Source: Paraburkholderia nodosa
Lineage (GTDB): Bacteria; Pseudomonadota; Gammaproteobacteria; Burkholderiales; Burkholderiaceae
NCBI RefSeq assembly: GCF_001718195.1
Contig: NZ_MCNV01000021.1
Location: 1-64,000, forward strand
Direction of reading: 5' to 3'
Length of the DNA: 64,000 nucleotides
Part shown: positions 40,795-50,082 of the stretch, one piece after another
Layout of the letters: each line of letters begins with the position of its first letter
Numbering within the stretch: the stretch's first letter is position 1
Made by a program: the position numbers and the translations under genes
Notes under the pieces: generated by a model
Database searches by the model: none
The model's input: the letters and a program-made list of their open reading frames with translations, nothing else
What the model was told of the DNA's origin: nothing

Positions 40795-41895
40795 GTGCTG
40801 AAGCAGACATTGAAGGCGCTCGGTCGCCCGGTTTGGAACAGACTCAAAATCAGGATCGACGGCGAAATCGAGCGGCAATTCGCGACACAAAGAGCTGCAA
40901 CGGAGGAATTGCATCATGCGATGGCCTTGCAGATCGACGAATGTCGTAAGGGACTGACGCCGGACCTCCGGAACCTTGGGGAGAAGCTCAACGAGTTGCA
41001 GGACTTCGTCCAATCACTTCCCGAGCGCTTTGAAAAGAGAAACGCCGAGCTCTATCGCGAGCGTATCTATCTCCCACCGGGTCCGATATTGGGCAGATCG
41101 GATCCGTTCATGCTTCATTCGACGTGCAGCGTAGTAGACATGCTGCATCCACGGTATGCGGAAATCCTTGGTGATATTCACCATCATTTCACGTATCACC
41201 GCAAGACTTGGGAGTGGGTGTTCGTCATTCATCATCTCGAGAAGGCGGGGGTCCTGGTAGAGGGAAGCCGCGGTCTCGGCTTCGGAATTGGCCTTGAAAG
41301 GCTTCCCGCGCTCTTTGCGAAGAAGGGATGCAGCGTACTCGCAACTGATGCACCGCCGGAGATCGGTGTGGCGAGCGGCTGGTCTACTACCGGTCAACAC
41401 TCTTCGGCGCTGGACGATCTTAGGTATCCGTCAATCGTCAGCAACGACATCTTCAATGAAAAAGTATCACATCGGTTCTGCGACATGAACGCAATACCGG
41501 ATGATCTGACTGGTTTTGATTTTACGTGGTCATCTTGCTGCTTCGAGCATCTCGGAAGTCTCGAGGCTGGTATGCAATTTGTCATCAACAGTGTCGAAAA
41601 GACGTTGAAACCGGGAGGTATTGCGGTCCATACGACAGAGTTCAATCTCTCTTCGGAAGATGAGACGGTAGAAAGCGGTCCCACGGTCCTGTATCGTCGG
41701 CGCGATATGGAGGAGCTTGTGCGTCGCCTTCGTGCAAGAGGGCACGACGTGCAGCCTTTTTCGCTTGCACCGTATTCACATCCGCTCGATTTTCATGTTG
41801 ATGTCCCTCCGTATTCTGGCATCCCCCACATGAAATTGCGCCTCGGCAAATATGCGGCTACTTCAGTAGGAATCTGCGTACGACGCGGACAGTGA
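40795..41895 (+). CDS. SAM-dependent methyltransferase
   Basis: A 366-aa protein from GTG 40795 (AGGA 8 bases upstream). An N-terminal helical segment with coiled coil (about 15-80, LTPDLRNLGEKLNELQDFVQ) precedes the methyltransferase fold. This has GLGFGIGLERLPALFAKKGC (SAM loop), SVLATDAPPEIGVASGW, DFTWSSCCFEHLGSLEAGMQ and TLKPGGIAVHTTEFNLSSED, all standard class I blocks. The same N-terminal coiled-coil plan as the divergent neighbour suggests both act on one complex, such as a terminal O-chain modification or capping step. Substrate unknown. Confidence 0.68.
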   Translation: MLKQTLKALGRPVWNRLKIRIDGEIERQFATQRAATEELHHAMALQIDECRKGLTPDLRNLGEKLNELQDFVQSLPERFEKRNAELYRERIYLPPGPILGRSDPFMLHSTCSVVDMLHPRYAEILGDIHHHFTYHRKTWEWVFVIHHLEKAGVLVEGSRGLGFGIGLERLPALFAKKGCSVLATDAPPEIGVASGWSTTGQHSSALDDLRYPSIVSNDIFNEKVSHRFCDMNAIPDDLTGFDFTWSSCCFEHLGSLEAGMQFVINSVEKTLKPGGIAVHTTEFNLSSEDETVESGPTVLYRRRDMEELVRRLRARGHDVQPFSLAPYSHPLDFHVDVPPYSGIPHMKLRLGKYAATSVGICVRRGQ

Positions 41896-41902
41896 ATCCC
41901 AA

Positions 41903-42005
41903 TCTGAATGTTATGAACCGGTGCGACTGGGCAGGCCTTGCGAAATCGCCCTATCGCACCTTGCACAAGGTGAAGCGCGCGCTGTTCGCGCGCGGCTCAG
42001 CCTAG
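41903..42005 (+). pseudogene. 3' remnant of the GT2 glycosyltransferase gene
   Basis: About 33 codons (LNVMNRCDWAGLAKSPYRTL, HKVKRALFARGSA, stop TAG at 42003-42005) match the C-terminus of the GT2 at 26248-27087 (YLNVLNWRDWAGVVKS ... YRTLHRMKRALFARGT), with a small internal deletion. It abuts lrgB: its stop overlaps the lrgB stop on the other strand. It shows the ancestral GT2-lrgB junction that the mobile DNA split. Confidence 0.7.
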
Positions 42006-42745
42006 ATCCAGCGCAGCAGCACTGGCAACAGCACCGGCACGACGAACGCGGTAAACACACCGTTAAGGCCCATGCCGAGCCCCGAAAACGCGCCCATCTC
42101 CTCGCTCACCTGAAACGCACGCGCGGTGCCGATGCCGTGCGACGCCACGCCGATCGCGAAGCCGCGCACCTCGGTTTCCCGCACGCGAACCACGTCGAGA
42201 ATCCAGCGCGCGGTCACCGCGCCGAACACGCCCGTCGATATCACGAGCACAGCAGTGAGCGACGGGATGCCGCCGATCTTGTCAGCAACGGCCATAGCAA
42301 TTGGCGTGGTGACAGACTTCGGCGCGAGTGAAGCAATGGTCTGATGCGAGGCACCGAAGAGTTCCGCCACGCCGACCGCCGACACGATCGCCGTGAGCGA
42401 GCCCGCAACGAGCCCGCCGAGCAAGGGGAGCGCGCCGCGCTTCAGCTTGTCCCACTGACGATAGAGCGGCAGCGCGAGCGCCACCGTGGCGGGACCGAGC
42501 AGGAAGTGCACGAACTGCGCGCCTTCGAAATACGTGCGATACGGCGTATCCGTGATCTTGAGCGCCGCGACGACGAGCGCCACGGCAATCAACACCGGGT
42601 TCGCGAGCGGATTGTGCTTTGCGCGCGCGTAGATATTGATGGCGATGAGATAGGCGACGAGCGTCACCGTCAAGCCGAGCAGCGGCGTGGCGGCGAGGTA
42701 GACCCAGATCGCGTCGAGCTTCGTGATAGGCAGGTGGCTGTTCAC
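42002..42745 (-). CDS. lrgB: LrgB/CidB-family membrane protein
   Basis: Intact 247-aa LrgB-type membrane protein from GTG 42745 (VNSHLPITKLDAIWVYLAAT), overlapping the lrgA stop by GTGA. Several hydrophobic segments and conserved blocks are present (LLGPATVALALPLYRQWDKL, LFGASHQTIASLAPKSVTTP, GVASHGIGTARAFQVSEEMG). LrgAB/CidAB proteins influence murein hydrolase activity, cell lysis and, in some bacteria, metabolite (pyruvate or glycolate) transport. A truncated second copy lies at 37855-38504. Confidence 0.88.
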   Translation of the reverse strand: MNSHLPITKLDAIWVYLAATPLLGLTVTLVAYLIAINIYARAKHNPLANPVLIAVALVVAALKITDTPYRTYFEGAQFVHFLLGPATVALALPLYRQWDKLKRGALPLLGGLVAGSLTAIVSAVGVAELFGASHQTIASLAPKSVTTPIAMAVADKIGGIPSLTAVLVISTGVFGAVTARWILDVVRVRETEVRGFAIGVASHGIGTARAFQVSEEMGAFSGLGMGLNGVFTAFVVPVLLPVLLRWI

Positions 42746-43113
42746 GATGCGCCCTCCCCGGCCGTCGGGTTGCGCCGCTGGCGACGCAGAAGCGCGCGCG
42801 TGACGAGCGCCGTCACCGCGATGCCGAGCGTCGTGCTCACGACGAGGCTCGCGATCACGGCAAGCGCCTCGCCGCGCACCGCCTGCGCGGACACCATGAT
42901 GCCCACGCCCGCCGGGATGAAGAGCAGCGAGAGATGGCGCAGCAATTCGAGCGCAGTCGGCTCGATGGCCTCGGCGGCGGCGGGTCGCATCAACGCGAAG
43001 GCGAACAGGAGCAGCATGCCGATCACGGGACCGGGCACGGGCAACGAGAACACGTAGGACACGCTCTCGCCGAGACACTGGAAGATCAGGAGGGCGGCAA
43101 GGGAACGAAGCAT
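42742..43113 (-). CDS. lrgA: LrgA/CidA-family holin-like protein
   Basis: A 123-aa small membrane protein starting MLRSLAALLIFQCLGESVSY at 43113, with about four hydrophobic segments and the family block LPVPGPVIGMLLLFAFALM and LLFIPAGVGIMVS. It forms the two-gene operon lrgA-lrgB by a 4-bp overlap. An upstream in-frame ATG (43143) is possible but would add only ten residues. Likely role: holin-like partner of LrgB in lysis control or metabolite movement. Confidence 0.86.
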   Translation of the reverse strand: MLRSLAALLIFQCLGESVSYVFSLPVPGPVIGMLLLFAFALMRPAAAEAIEPTALELLRHLSLLFIPAGVGIMVSAQAVRGEALAVIASLVVSTTLGIAVTALVTRALLRRQRRNPTAGEGAS

Positions 43114-43315
43114 GGCTAAAGGCAAGGCGGGGGCTGGAAACATGCGCGGCGCGCGCAGTGTAGCCCAACGGCGCGCGAGGCGCAGCGAATCGTCATACTA
43201 GCTTGCAGCGCGCGACCTGCGCGCGCTGCTTCGGTCGGGCGGGTCCCGGTGCCCGTCGGCTAAAATGTGCGCCCCGGCCGCTGCCGCCCTCGCCTGCCAT
43301 CAACGCCCCCCTTTC

Positions 43316-44500
43316 GTGAACTCGTCACCCACCCGAACCGCCGCGGCCAGCGCGCCCCAGTCCGCCGCGCAACGGCGTCCGCTGCACGTCGCCCTCGTCT
43401 GCAACACGGCCTGGGCGATCTATACCTATCGGCGCGGCCTGTTGCGTGCACTCACGCAGGCGGGCGCGCAAGTCACCGTGATCGCGCCGCGCGACCGCAC
43501 CTTCGAGCCGCTCGCCGCCATGGGCTGCCGCTGTGTCGAACTGCCGGTCGCCTCGAAGGGCACGAATCCGCTCGACGACCTGCGCACGCTCCTCGCGCTC
43601 TATCGCCACTATCGCGCGCTCAAGCCGGATGTCGTGTTCCACTACACGATCAAGCCGAATATCTACGGGTCGATCGCCGCCTGGCTCGCGCGCACGCCTT
43701 CCGTCGCGGTCACGACGGGCCTCGGTTACGTGTTCATCCAGAAGAGCCGCGCCGCGCAGGTCGCCAAGCGCTTGTATCGCTTCGCGTTCCGCTTCCCGCG
43801 TGAAGTGTGGTTCCTCAATCGCGACGACGAGGCCGCTTTCAAGGATGGCAATCTGCTCGCGCATCCCGAACGCGCGAGGCTGCTGCACGGCGAGGGCGTA
43901 GATCTCGACGATTTCCCCTTCACGCCCCTGCCGGAGCGCGCGGAGTTTGCTTTCGTTCTGATTGGCCGGCTGCTCTGGGACAAGGGCGTGGCAGAGTACG
44001 TCGAGGCCGCGCGCTCGCTGCGCGCGCGCTATCCGCACGCGCGTTTCCGGTTGCTCGGCCCAGTGGGCGTGGACAATCCGAGCGCGATCTCGCGCGAAGA
44101 AGTCGCGGCCTGGGAACGCGAAGGCGTAGTTGAATATCTGGGCGAAACGGCCGATGTGCGCCCCTTTATCGCCGATGCGGACTGCATCGTGCTGCCCTCG
44201 TACCGCGAAGGCGTGCCGCGCACGCTGATGGAAGCGAGCGCAATGGGCCGCCCGATCGTGGCGACCAACGTGCCCGGCTGCCGCGAAGTGGTTGCCGATG
44301 GCGTGAACGGCCTGCTGTGCGAAGCGCGCGACGCCGCCTCGCTTGCCGCCAGCCTCGCGCAGATGCTGGACCTCGACGGACCGGCGCGCGCTGCCATGGC
44401 CGGGCGCGGCCGAAAAAAAATCGAGAAAGAATTCGATGAGCGCGTTGTGGTACAACGCTACCGGGAACTGATCCGGGAAATCACCGGGTCGACTTTTTGA
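43316..44500 (+). CDS. Glycosyltransferase family 4
   Basis: A GT-B transferase of about 394 aa. LHVALVCNTAWAIYTYRRGL and VTVIAPRDRTFEPLAAMGC form the N-domain. FVLIGRLLWDKGVAEYVEAA, RFRLLGPVGVDNPSAISREE and YREGVPRTLMEASAMGRPIV (E-x7-E motif) with VATNVPGCREVV form the donor-binding C-domain. The GTG at 43316 is chosen; the frame opens at 43265 and neither start has a strong ribosome-binding site. It overlaps no other gene but is followed within 33 bp by galE, so co-transcription is likely. It probably adds a sugar early in O-unit assembly; the donor is unknown. Confidence 0.83.
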   Translation: MNSSPTRTAAASAPQSAAQRRPLHVALVCNTAWAIYTYRRGLLRALTQAGAQVTVIAPRDRTFEPLAAMGCRCVELPVASKGTNPLDDLRTLLALYRHYRALKPDVVFHYTIKPNIYGSIAAWLARTPSVAVTTGLGYVFIQKSRAAQVAKRLYRFAFRFPREVWFLNRDDEAAFKDGNLLAHPERARLLHGEGVDLDDFPFTPLPERAEFAFVLIGRLLWDKGVAEYVEAARSLRARYPHARFRLLGPVGVDNPSAISREEVAAWEREGVVEYLGETADVRPFIADADCIVLPSYREGVPRTLMEASAMGRPIVATNVPGCREVVADGVNGLLCEARDAASLAASLAQMLDLDGPARAAMAGRGRKKIEKEFDERVVVQRYRELIREITGSTF

Positions 44501-44532
44501 TCGAGTCTGGATTTCACGGGAACGAACACGGC

Positions 44533-45564
44533 ATGACTGCGACGAACTCAAAGGGCACCATCCTCGTCACCGGCGGCGCAGGTTACATCGGCTCGCATAC
44601 CTGCGTCGAGCTGCTCAATGGCGGCTATGAGGTGGTCGCCATCGACAATCTCGTAAACAGCAGCAGCGAATCGCTCAAGCGCGTCGAGCAGATCACCGGC
44701 AAGCCCGTGGCGTTCTACGAAGCCGACGTGCGCGACGCCGCCGCCGTTACGCGCGTTTTCGAAGCACATCGCATCACCGGCGTGATCCATTTCGCAGCGC
44801 TCAAGGCCGTTGGCGAGTCGGTGGCGAAGCCCATCGAGTACTACCGCAACAACGTCGACGGCCTGCTCGTGGTGCTCGACATAATGCGCCAGCACGGCGT
44901 AAAGCAGTTCGTGTTCAGCTCTTCGGCCACGGTGTACGGCATGCCCGAACGCTCGCCGATCGACGAAACGTTTCCGCTCTCGGCAACGAATCCCTACGGC
45001 CAATCGAAGCTCATCGCCGAGCAGATCCTGCGCGACGTCACGATCTCGGACCCGGAGTGGCGCATTGCCGTGCTGCGCTACTTCAATCCGGTGGGCGCGC
45101 ATGAAAGCGGGCTGATCGGCGAAGATCCGGCCGGCATTCCGAACAACCTCATGCCTTATGTCGCGCAAGTGGCGGTGGGCAAGCTCGAAAAGCTGCGGGT
45201 GTTCGGCGGCGACTATCCGACCCCGGACGGTACGGGCGTGCGCGACTATATTCACGTGGTCGATCTCGCCAAGGGCCACCTCAAGGCGCTCGACGCGCTT
45301 GCCTCGCGTGGCGAAGGCCTGGTCGTGAATCTCGGCACCGGGCGCGGCTACAGCGTACTGGAAGTCGTGAAGGCGTTCGAACAGGCCTCAGGACGCCCCG
45401 TGCCCTATGAGATCGTGGCGCGCCGACCTGGCGACATCGCCGAGTGCTATGCGAATCCGGTCGCGGCGGAAAACGTCATCGGCTGGAAAGCGGAGTTCGG
45501 GATCGAGCGCATGTGCGTGGACCACTGGCGCTGGCAGGAGAAGAATCCGCGCGGGTTTGAGTAA
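44533..45564 (+). CDS. galE: UDP-glucose 4-epimerase
   Basis: A 343-aa cytosolic extended SDR converting UDP-glucose to UDP-galactose (or the GlcNAc/GalNAc pair) for glycan synthesis. It starts MTATNSKGTILVTGGAGYIG at 44533, with the NAD-binding TGGAGYIG. It also has LVNSSSESLKRVEQITGK, the catalytic SSATVYG and YGQSK (Y-x-x-x-K), VLRYFNPVGAHESGLIGEDP and GTGVRDYIHVVDLAKGHLKA, all diagnostic of GalE. The neighbouring GT4 upstream may use its product. Confidence 0.93.
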   Translation: MTATNSKGTILVTGGAGYIGSHTCVELLNGGYEVVAIDNLVNSSSESLKRVEQITGKPVAFYEADVRDAAAVTRVFEAHRITGVIHFAALKAVGESVAKPIEYYRNNVDGLLVVLDIMRQHGVKQFVFSSSATVYGMPERSPIDETFPLSATNPYGQSKLIAEQILRDVTISDPEWRIAVLRYFNPVGAHESGLIGEDPAGIPNNLMPYVAQVAVGKLEKLRVFGGDYPTPDGTGVRDYIHVVDLAKGHLKALDALASRGEGLVVNLGTGRGYSVLEVVKAFEQASGRPVPYEIVARRPGDIAECYANPVAAENVIGWKAEFGIERMCVDHWRWQEKNPRGFE

Positions 45565-45679
45565 GGCTGAATGCAGCCGCGCTGGTTTGTTGGGCAGGCG
45601 CAGCTGCAAAGAATGACACGAGCGCAGTCCCTCGGCGCGATGTATCGGTAACAGGCAGAACGCACACTGCCCGCCACCA

Positions 45680-46579
45680 TCAGGTGGCGACGCTATCGGA
45701 CAACATCCACTGCAAGGTGTCGTAGAGTGTCGGCGCATCGAGCTGGCCGATGGCGCTCAACAGCTTGCGGTTGTCGCCACACTGCGATTTCACCTCGTGC
45801 TCACGCACAAAGTCGGGATTGGTCCGCGCTTCGATATCGTGGCCGGTGATCGTGGACATTGTCTGCAGCACGTGCGTGAGCGTGACCGCATGGCCCGAAC
45901 ACACGTTGAACACCTCGCCGACTGGCGCCTTTTCGAGCAGCCTGCAATACACGTCGGCCACCCAGCGCACATCGGAGAAGTCGCGAGCCACGTCGCGATT
46001 GCCCAGCTCGATGACCGGCGCACGCCGACGGAAGTGATCCGCCATCTTCGCGACGAGAAAGCTCGGCGATTGGCCAACACCGATGCAATTGAACGGGCGC
46101 ACCGTGATGATCGGCAACCGGTCCGTCCAGAGTTGCGCCATGTATTCGAGCGCGACCTTGCTCACGGCGTAGTCGTTCGCAGGATGATACGGCGCCGTCT
46201 CCGGGATCGGCAGGCCGAGCGGGCCTGCGCCATAAATGTTCGCGCTGCTTGCAAGCAGCACGGCCGAAGGTTTCTTTTCACTCGCGGCGAGCGCCTCGAG
46301 CAGATTGCGCGATCCCACGACGTTGGTCGCGTAAATTTCCCCAGGATTGCCGTGCCCGACGAACGAGATGGCGGCCAGATGCACGACCCAGTCGGGTCGC
46401 ACACGCGCCACCACCTCTGCAAGCCCCGCGCGATCCTGAAGATCGCACGCGTACACGTCAGGTTTGGGCTCATCACAGCACCGCACGAGACTCGAAATCT
46501 GATGGCCGCGCTCGCGCAATGCCTGTGCAACATAACGCCCCGTGAAGCCCTCAGCTCCTGTAATCAGCACTGAAGCCAT
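45680..46579 (-). CDS. rmd: GDP-6-deoxy-D-mannose reductase
   Basis: A 299-aa SDR that reduces GDP-4-keto-6-deoxymannose to GDP-D-rhamnose. MASVLITGAEGFTGRYVAQA (Rossmann), VVHLAAISFVGHGNPGEIYA, SSANIYG with YAVSK (Y-x-x-x-K) and RPFNCIGVGQSPSFLVAKMA are typical of Rmd. Its start overlaps the gmd stop (TGATG at 46577-46581), so the two enzymes are made together. D-rhamnose O-antigens are common in Burkholderia and Pseudomonas. Confidence 0.85.
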   Translation of the reverse strand: MASVLITGAEGFTGRYVAQALRERGHQISSLVRCCDEPKPDVYACDLQDRAGLAEVVARVRPDWVVHLAAISFVGHGNPGEIYATNVVGSRNLLEALAASEKKPSAVLLASSANIYGAGPLGLPIPETAPYHPANDYAVSKVALEYMAQLWTDRLPIITVRPFNCIGVGQSPSFLVAKMADHFRRRAPVIELGNRDVARDFSDVRWVADVYCRLLEKAPVGEVFNVCSGHAVTLTHVLQTMSTITGHDIEARTNPDFVREHEVKSQCGDNRKLLSAIGQLDAPTLYDTLQWMLSDSVAT

Positions 46580-47613
46580 CAGAACGACGTCCCCTTCTTG
46601 TTACGCGCGATATCCGCTTCGACCATCATCTGGCACAGTGTTTCAAGTGATGTTTTCGACGCCCAGCCTAGCTCGTCGTGGGCCTTTTGTGCATCGCCGA
46701 TGAGCAGGTCGACTTCGGCCGGACGATAGAACGCGGGATTCACGCGCACGATCGTCTTGCCGCTCTTGCCATCGCGTCCAATTTCGTTTTCCGCGGTGCC
46801 TTGCCATTCGATTTCGATGCCAAGGCACTTCGCCGCCGCGTTGACGAAATCGCGCACGCTCACCGTGCGATTGGTTGCGAGCACATAAGTATCGGGCTGA
46901 TCGGCCTGCAACATGCGCCACATCCCTTCCACGTATTCCTTCGCGTAGCCCCAGTCGCGCTGTGCGTCGAGGTTGCCGAGCTCGAGCACGTCGAGCTGGC
47001 CGAGGCTGATTTTCGCGAGCGAATCGGTGATCTTGCGCGTCACGAACTCGCGGCCGCGCAGCGGCGACTCGTGATTGAAGAGAATGCCGCTCGACGCAAA
47101 CATACCGTAGCTTTCACGGTAGTTCACCGTGATCCAGTGCGCGTAGAGCTTGGCGACGCCGTAAGGGCTGCGCGGGTAGAAGGGCGTCGATTCCGTCTGA
47201 GGAATAGCCTGCACTTTGCCGAACATCTCCGACGTGCTGGCTTGATAGAAACGCGCCTTCGGATTGATGATGCGCAGCGCCTCGAGGAGATTCAGTGCGC
47301 CGACTCCGGTCACCTGCGCGGTGAGCGCCGGCTGCTCAAACGACACGCCAACGAAGCTTTGCGCGGCGAGGTTGTACACCTCGTCGGGCTGCGCACGCTC
47401 CATCAGGCGAATGCAGCTGCCCGCATCCAGCAGATCGTGCTCGACGAGGCGCAGATTTTGATGATGCGCGACGCCAAGCTCTTCGAGACGCCAAAAGTTG
47501 ACGGAACTCGTCCGGCGGTAAGTGCCGTAGACGATATAGCTCTTCTCTAGAAGCTGCTCCGCCAGATAGGCGCCGTCCTGGCCGGTTATGCCAGTAATGA
47601 TTGCTGATTTCAC
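46579..47613 (-). CDS. gmd: GDP-mannose 4,6-dehydratase
   Basis: A 344-aa SDR making GDP-4-keto-6-deoxy-D-mannose from GDP-mannose. It begins MKSAIITGITGQDGAYLAEQ with TGITGQDG. It continues with RRTSSVNFWRLEELGV, YNLAAQSFVGVSFEQPALTA, YQASTSEMFGKVQAIPQTES, YPRSPYGVAKLYAHWITVNY (Y-x-x-x-K) and FNHESPLRGREFVTRKITDS, all hallmark Gmd blocks. It forms an operon with rmd. The substrate GDP-mannose depends on the mutase at 23347-24741 plus a mannose-1-P guanylyltransferase not in the window. Confidence 0.94.
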   Translation of the reverse strand: MKSAIITGITGQDGAYLAEQLLEKSYIVYGTYRRTSSVNFWRLEELGVAHHQNLRLVEHDLLDAGSCIRLMERAQPDEVYNLAAQSFVGVSFEQPALTAQVTGVGALNLLEALRIINPKARFYQASTSEMFGKVQAIPQTESTPFYPRSPYGVAKLYAHWITVNYRESYGMFASSGILFNHESPLRGREFVTRKITDSLAKISLGQLDVLELGNLDAQRDWGYAKEYVEGMWRMLQADQPDTYVLATNRTVSVRDFVNAAAKCLGIEIEWQGTAENEIGRDGKSGKTIVRVNPAFYRPAEVDLLIGDAQKAHDELGWASKTSLETLCQMMVEADIARNKKGTSF

Positions 47614-48104
47614 GATGTTCTTTCCCTCAAGTATGCGAATGATGCCATGCGCAGGTTCTTCGCGAGCGGTTTTGAAACATCGATTAATCCGAGATTCAAA
47701 ATGCGGCGCGCAGGTTCCTCATCGGCGCTCTTTTGCCCCATGGGCGAATCGAAGTGCCTTGCGAAATTCTGATTGCTCACCTTGCCCGCACGGCGTGCAA
47801 TCGCATTCGGAGCGCTTGAGTCTTCCCGCGTCCGCATATTATTTATTCTTGGCAGCTTGCTCTCGGGAGGTGCGATCCTGGAGCGCGCGCAGGCTTATGT
47901 CAAGCTCGACGGGCATTCGCTCCCTTATTTTGAGCACGCTATCCGTCCTGACGTGCGCATTTTTTGGGGAAAACGCGAGCGGGGAGAATGTGTGCGTACA
48001 ATGGCAGGTTTCCCGTCATACTTCGTAACCGAGAGGGTGCGAATTGGGGACGTAATGCGGGAGACGTAGTCAGTCCCGCCCTTACCGACAAGAGCAGTGT
48101 AGCG
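47614..48104. other. Divergent intergenic region between gmd and waaL
   Basis: Nearly 500 bp with no supportable gene. It must contain the promoters of the gmd-rmd operon and, on the other strand, of the ligase gene. Frames here (for example 47773-48069) have no family resemblance. Confidence 0.45.
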
Positions 48105-49385
48105 ATGCAGACAGCAGTGACGATTGACTCCCGACGCACCGAGCCCGGCGACTGGCTGACCGCGGCTTTCCTGCTCGGCTTTCCCTCTATTGCAATGCTC
48201 GTGCAGGGCGCCTCAAGCGCCGTATCGATCGGCGCGGGTGTCATAGCCCTAGCGGCGTTGTGCTGGCGGCCGGCTGGCGCGCCGTATGGCTACGCGCGTC
48301 CCGACCGTCTCGGGCTGGCGTTGTGCATTGCACTGTGCGCCCCTGTTGCCGCCGTGGCGCTCAGCACGCTCTCGCACGACCATCCATTGCTCCGCACCTG
48401 GGATTCGCCCTCGCGGTTCCTACTTGCAGTCCCGATCTTCCTCGCCCTGCGCCGTGCGCCGCTGCGGACCTTCGCCTGGGCGGACCTCTCCTTTACGCTG
48501 GGGGCGCTCTCCTCGCTCGTGATTGCCGTCATCATGCCGCGCGATTGGGGCGACGGACGCATCGGCAGCGCGTTCCTGAATCCGATCCATTTCGGTGATC
48601 TCGCCGTCGCGCTCGGCGTGCTGTCGGCAATTGCGCTGAACTGGTGGCGCAAGGACTCGACGTTCATGCGTGCGCTCAAGTTCGCGGGCCTGTTTGCCGG
48701 CCTTGCCGCTTCGCTGCTGTCGGGCTCGCGTGGTGGCTGGGCTGCGATCCCTCTCGTTGCCGTACTGATCGTATGGGAACTCGGCCGCGGGAAGCCGCTT
48801 CACTGGAAAGTGCTGATGCCGGTGACTGTCGCGCTGCTGCTCGGGATGGTCTACGGGCTGTCGGGGACGGTACGCCAGCGCGTCGGCGACGTGTCATCCG
48901 ACCTCGCGCAGTACACGCAGGGCCACCGCGACACGTCGGTTGGCATACGCCTGCAGCTCTACGAGGCAGCTTCCACGCTGATCGCCGAACACCCGGTGCT
49001 AGGCCTCGGTGGCGACGGGTTCCGCGACAAGATGACCTCGATGGCCAAGCAAGGCGCGCTCACCCCGAAGGCGGCCGCATTCGGCGAAGGCGAAGTGCAT
49101 AACCAGTTGCTCGCCTACATGGCCAACTATGGCATTGTGGGCGGCCTCGCGCTGCTCTCGATCTACATCGTGCCCGCGATATTTTTCGCGGCGAAGCTCA
49201 AGTCCGGATCGAGGACAACGCGGCGCACAGCGCTCATGGGACTGTCCTTCGTCCTGATGTTTTTCGTTTTTGGGCTGACTGTAGAGACGTTCGACCTGAA
49301 GAGCACGGTGTCTTTCTACGCGACCATGCTGGCCGTCCTCGCGGCGATTACGGAACGGTCGGATGGTAAATCCGAGCGGTTGTAG
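48105..49385 (+). CDS. waaL: O-antigen ligase (WaaL/Wzy_C family)
   Basis: A 426-aa polytopic membrane protein with about ten hydrophobic segments, from MQTAVTIDSRRTEPGDWL at 48105; the frame opens at 47964 but upstream codons are not membrane-like. The region SLLSGSRGGWAAIPLVAVLI and a periplasmic loop IRLQLYEAASTLIAEHPVLG with LAYMANYGIVGGLALL match the O-antigen ligase / Wzy_C domain, which joins lipid-linked O chain to lipid A-core in the periplasm. WaaL and Wzy polymerases share this fold, so a Wzy role cannot be excluded, but proximity to core genes favours ligase. Confidence 0.78.
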   Translation: MQTAVTIDSRRTEPGDWLTAAFLLGFPSIAMLVQGASSAVSIGAGVIALAALCWRPAGAPYGYARPDRLGLALCIALCAPVAAVALSTLSHDHPLLRTWDSPSRFLLAVPIFLALRRAPLRTFAWADLSFTLGALSSLVIAVIMPRDWGDGRIGSAFLNPIHFGDLAVALGVLSAIALNWWRKDSTFMRALKFAGLFAGLAASLLSGSRGGWAAIPLVAVLIVWELGRGKPLHWKVLMPVTVALLLGMVYGLSGTVRQRVGDVSSDLAQYTQGHRDTSVGIRLQLYEAASTLIAEHPVLGLGGDGFRDKMTSMAKQGALTPKAAAFGEGEVHNQLLAYMANYGIVGGLALLSIYIVPAIFFAAKLKSGSRTTRRTALMGLSFVLMFFVFGLTVETFDLKSTVSFYATMLAVLAAITERSDGKSERL

Positions 49386-49396
49386 GGGATTTTTTT
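49368..49396 (+). terminator. Weak terminator after the ligase gene
   Basis: AAATCC (49368-49373) pairs with GGATTT (49387-49392), which runs into TTTTTTT at 49390-49396. The stem is short, but the T-run is right for a Rho-independent stop. Confidence 0.4.
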
Positions 49397-50082
49397 ATTC
49401 GTTCGGTTTTGGGCGATTTCGTGCTTCGCAATAGCCCACGACTTCATCGTCGATATTTTCGACTGAGATTTCATCGATATTAGCCTCGGTGAAAGTCGGC
49501 CTGAGACAAGGGCAGGCATGCAGGCACCCTATCGGGGCGAATCTCGCCGAAAACGGCGACGCCGCGCCGCCCGATCACCAATTTTCGGCCTATGGGCGTG
49601 AGTTGCCTGCAGCACGTAGACCAGGCGTCGTTCCAGCGCTGCCTAACGCTTCTATCTACGGCAACGAGAATCTGGAAACCAATTCGTTGCTATGGTTCTA
49701 GCCGATCATCAATATTTGCTCAGGTGCGCGCCCGAAGTCGTTTCTGAATCGGTTATCGCTGATCAACAACTCTATCAGCCCATACGGCATGCAAAAGTCG
49801 AGCGCGTGGCTCGGCGAATTAGGAAGCGTTGCGACAGCCTTAGCTAGAGTTGCCGACTACGCACCATCTGTAATGCCGCAATCCCTTGTGGGTAGGTTAA
49901 GAGCACCTTTTCTGCAATCAAGTAACTGCCGGCGAGCGTCACCATGGTGTTCGCCACATTTGCCGCCGTTACGCATGATTACAAGCCTGCAAAATTGTTG
50001 CGGATTATTACATCCGCGTTACAAAAACTGCTTCGAAACGTTAGAATGCGAATCAGGTTTACGTTGATCGAGGCGGTAAGAA
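49397..50082. other. Intergenic region upstream of cysC
   Basis: About 690 bp without a recognisable gene; short frames (for example 49489-49701) have no relatives I know. Composition is less GC-rich than neighbours, suggesting decayed DNA. The cysC ribosome-binding site (GAGGCGG) ends it. Confidence 0.4.
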
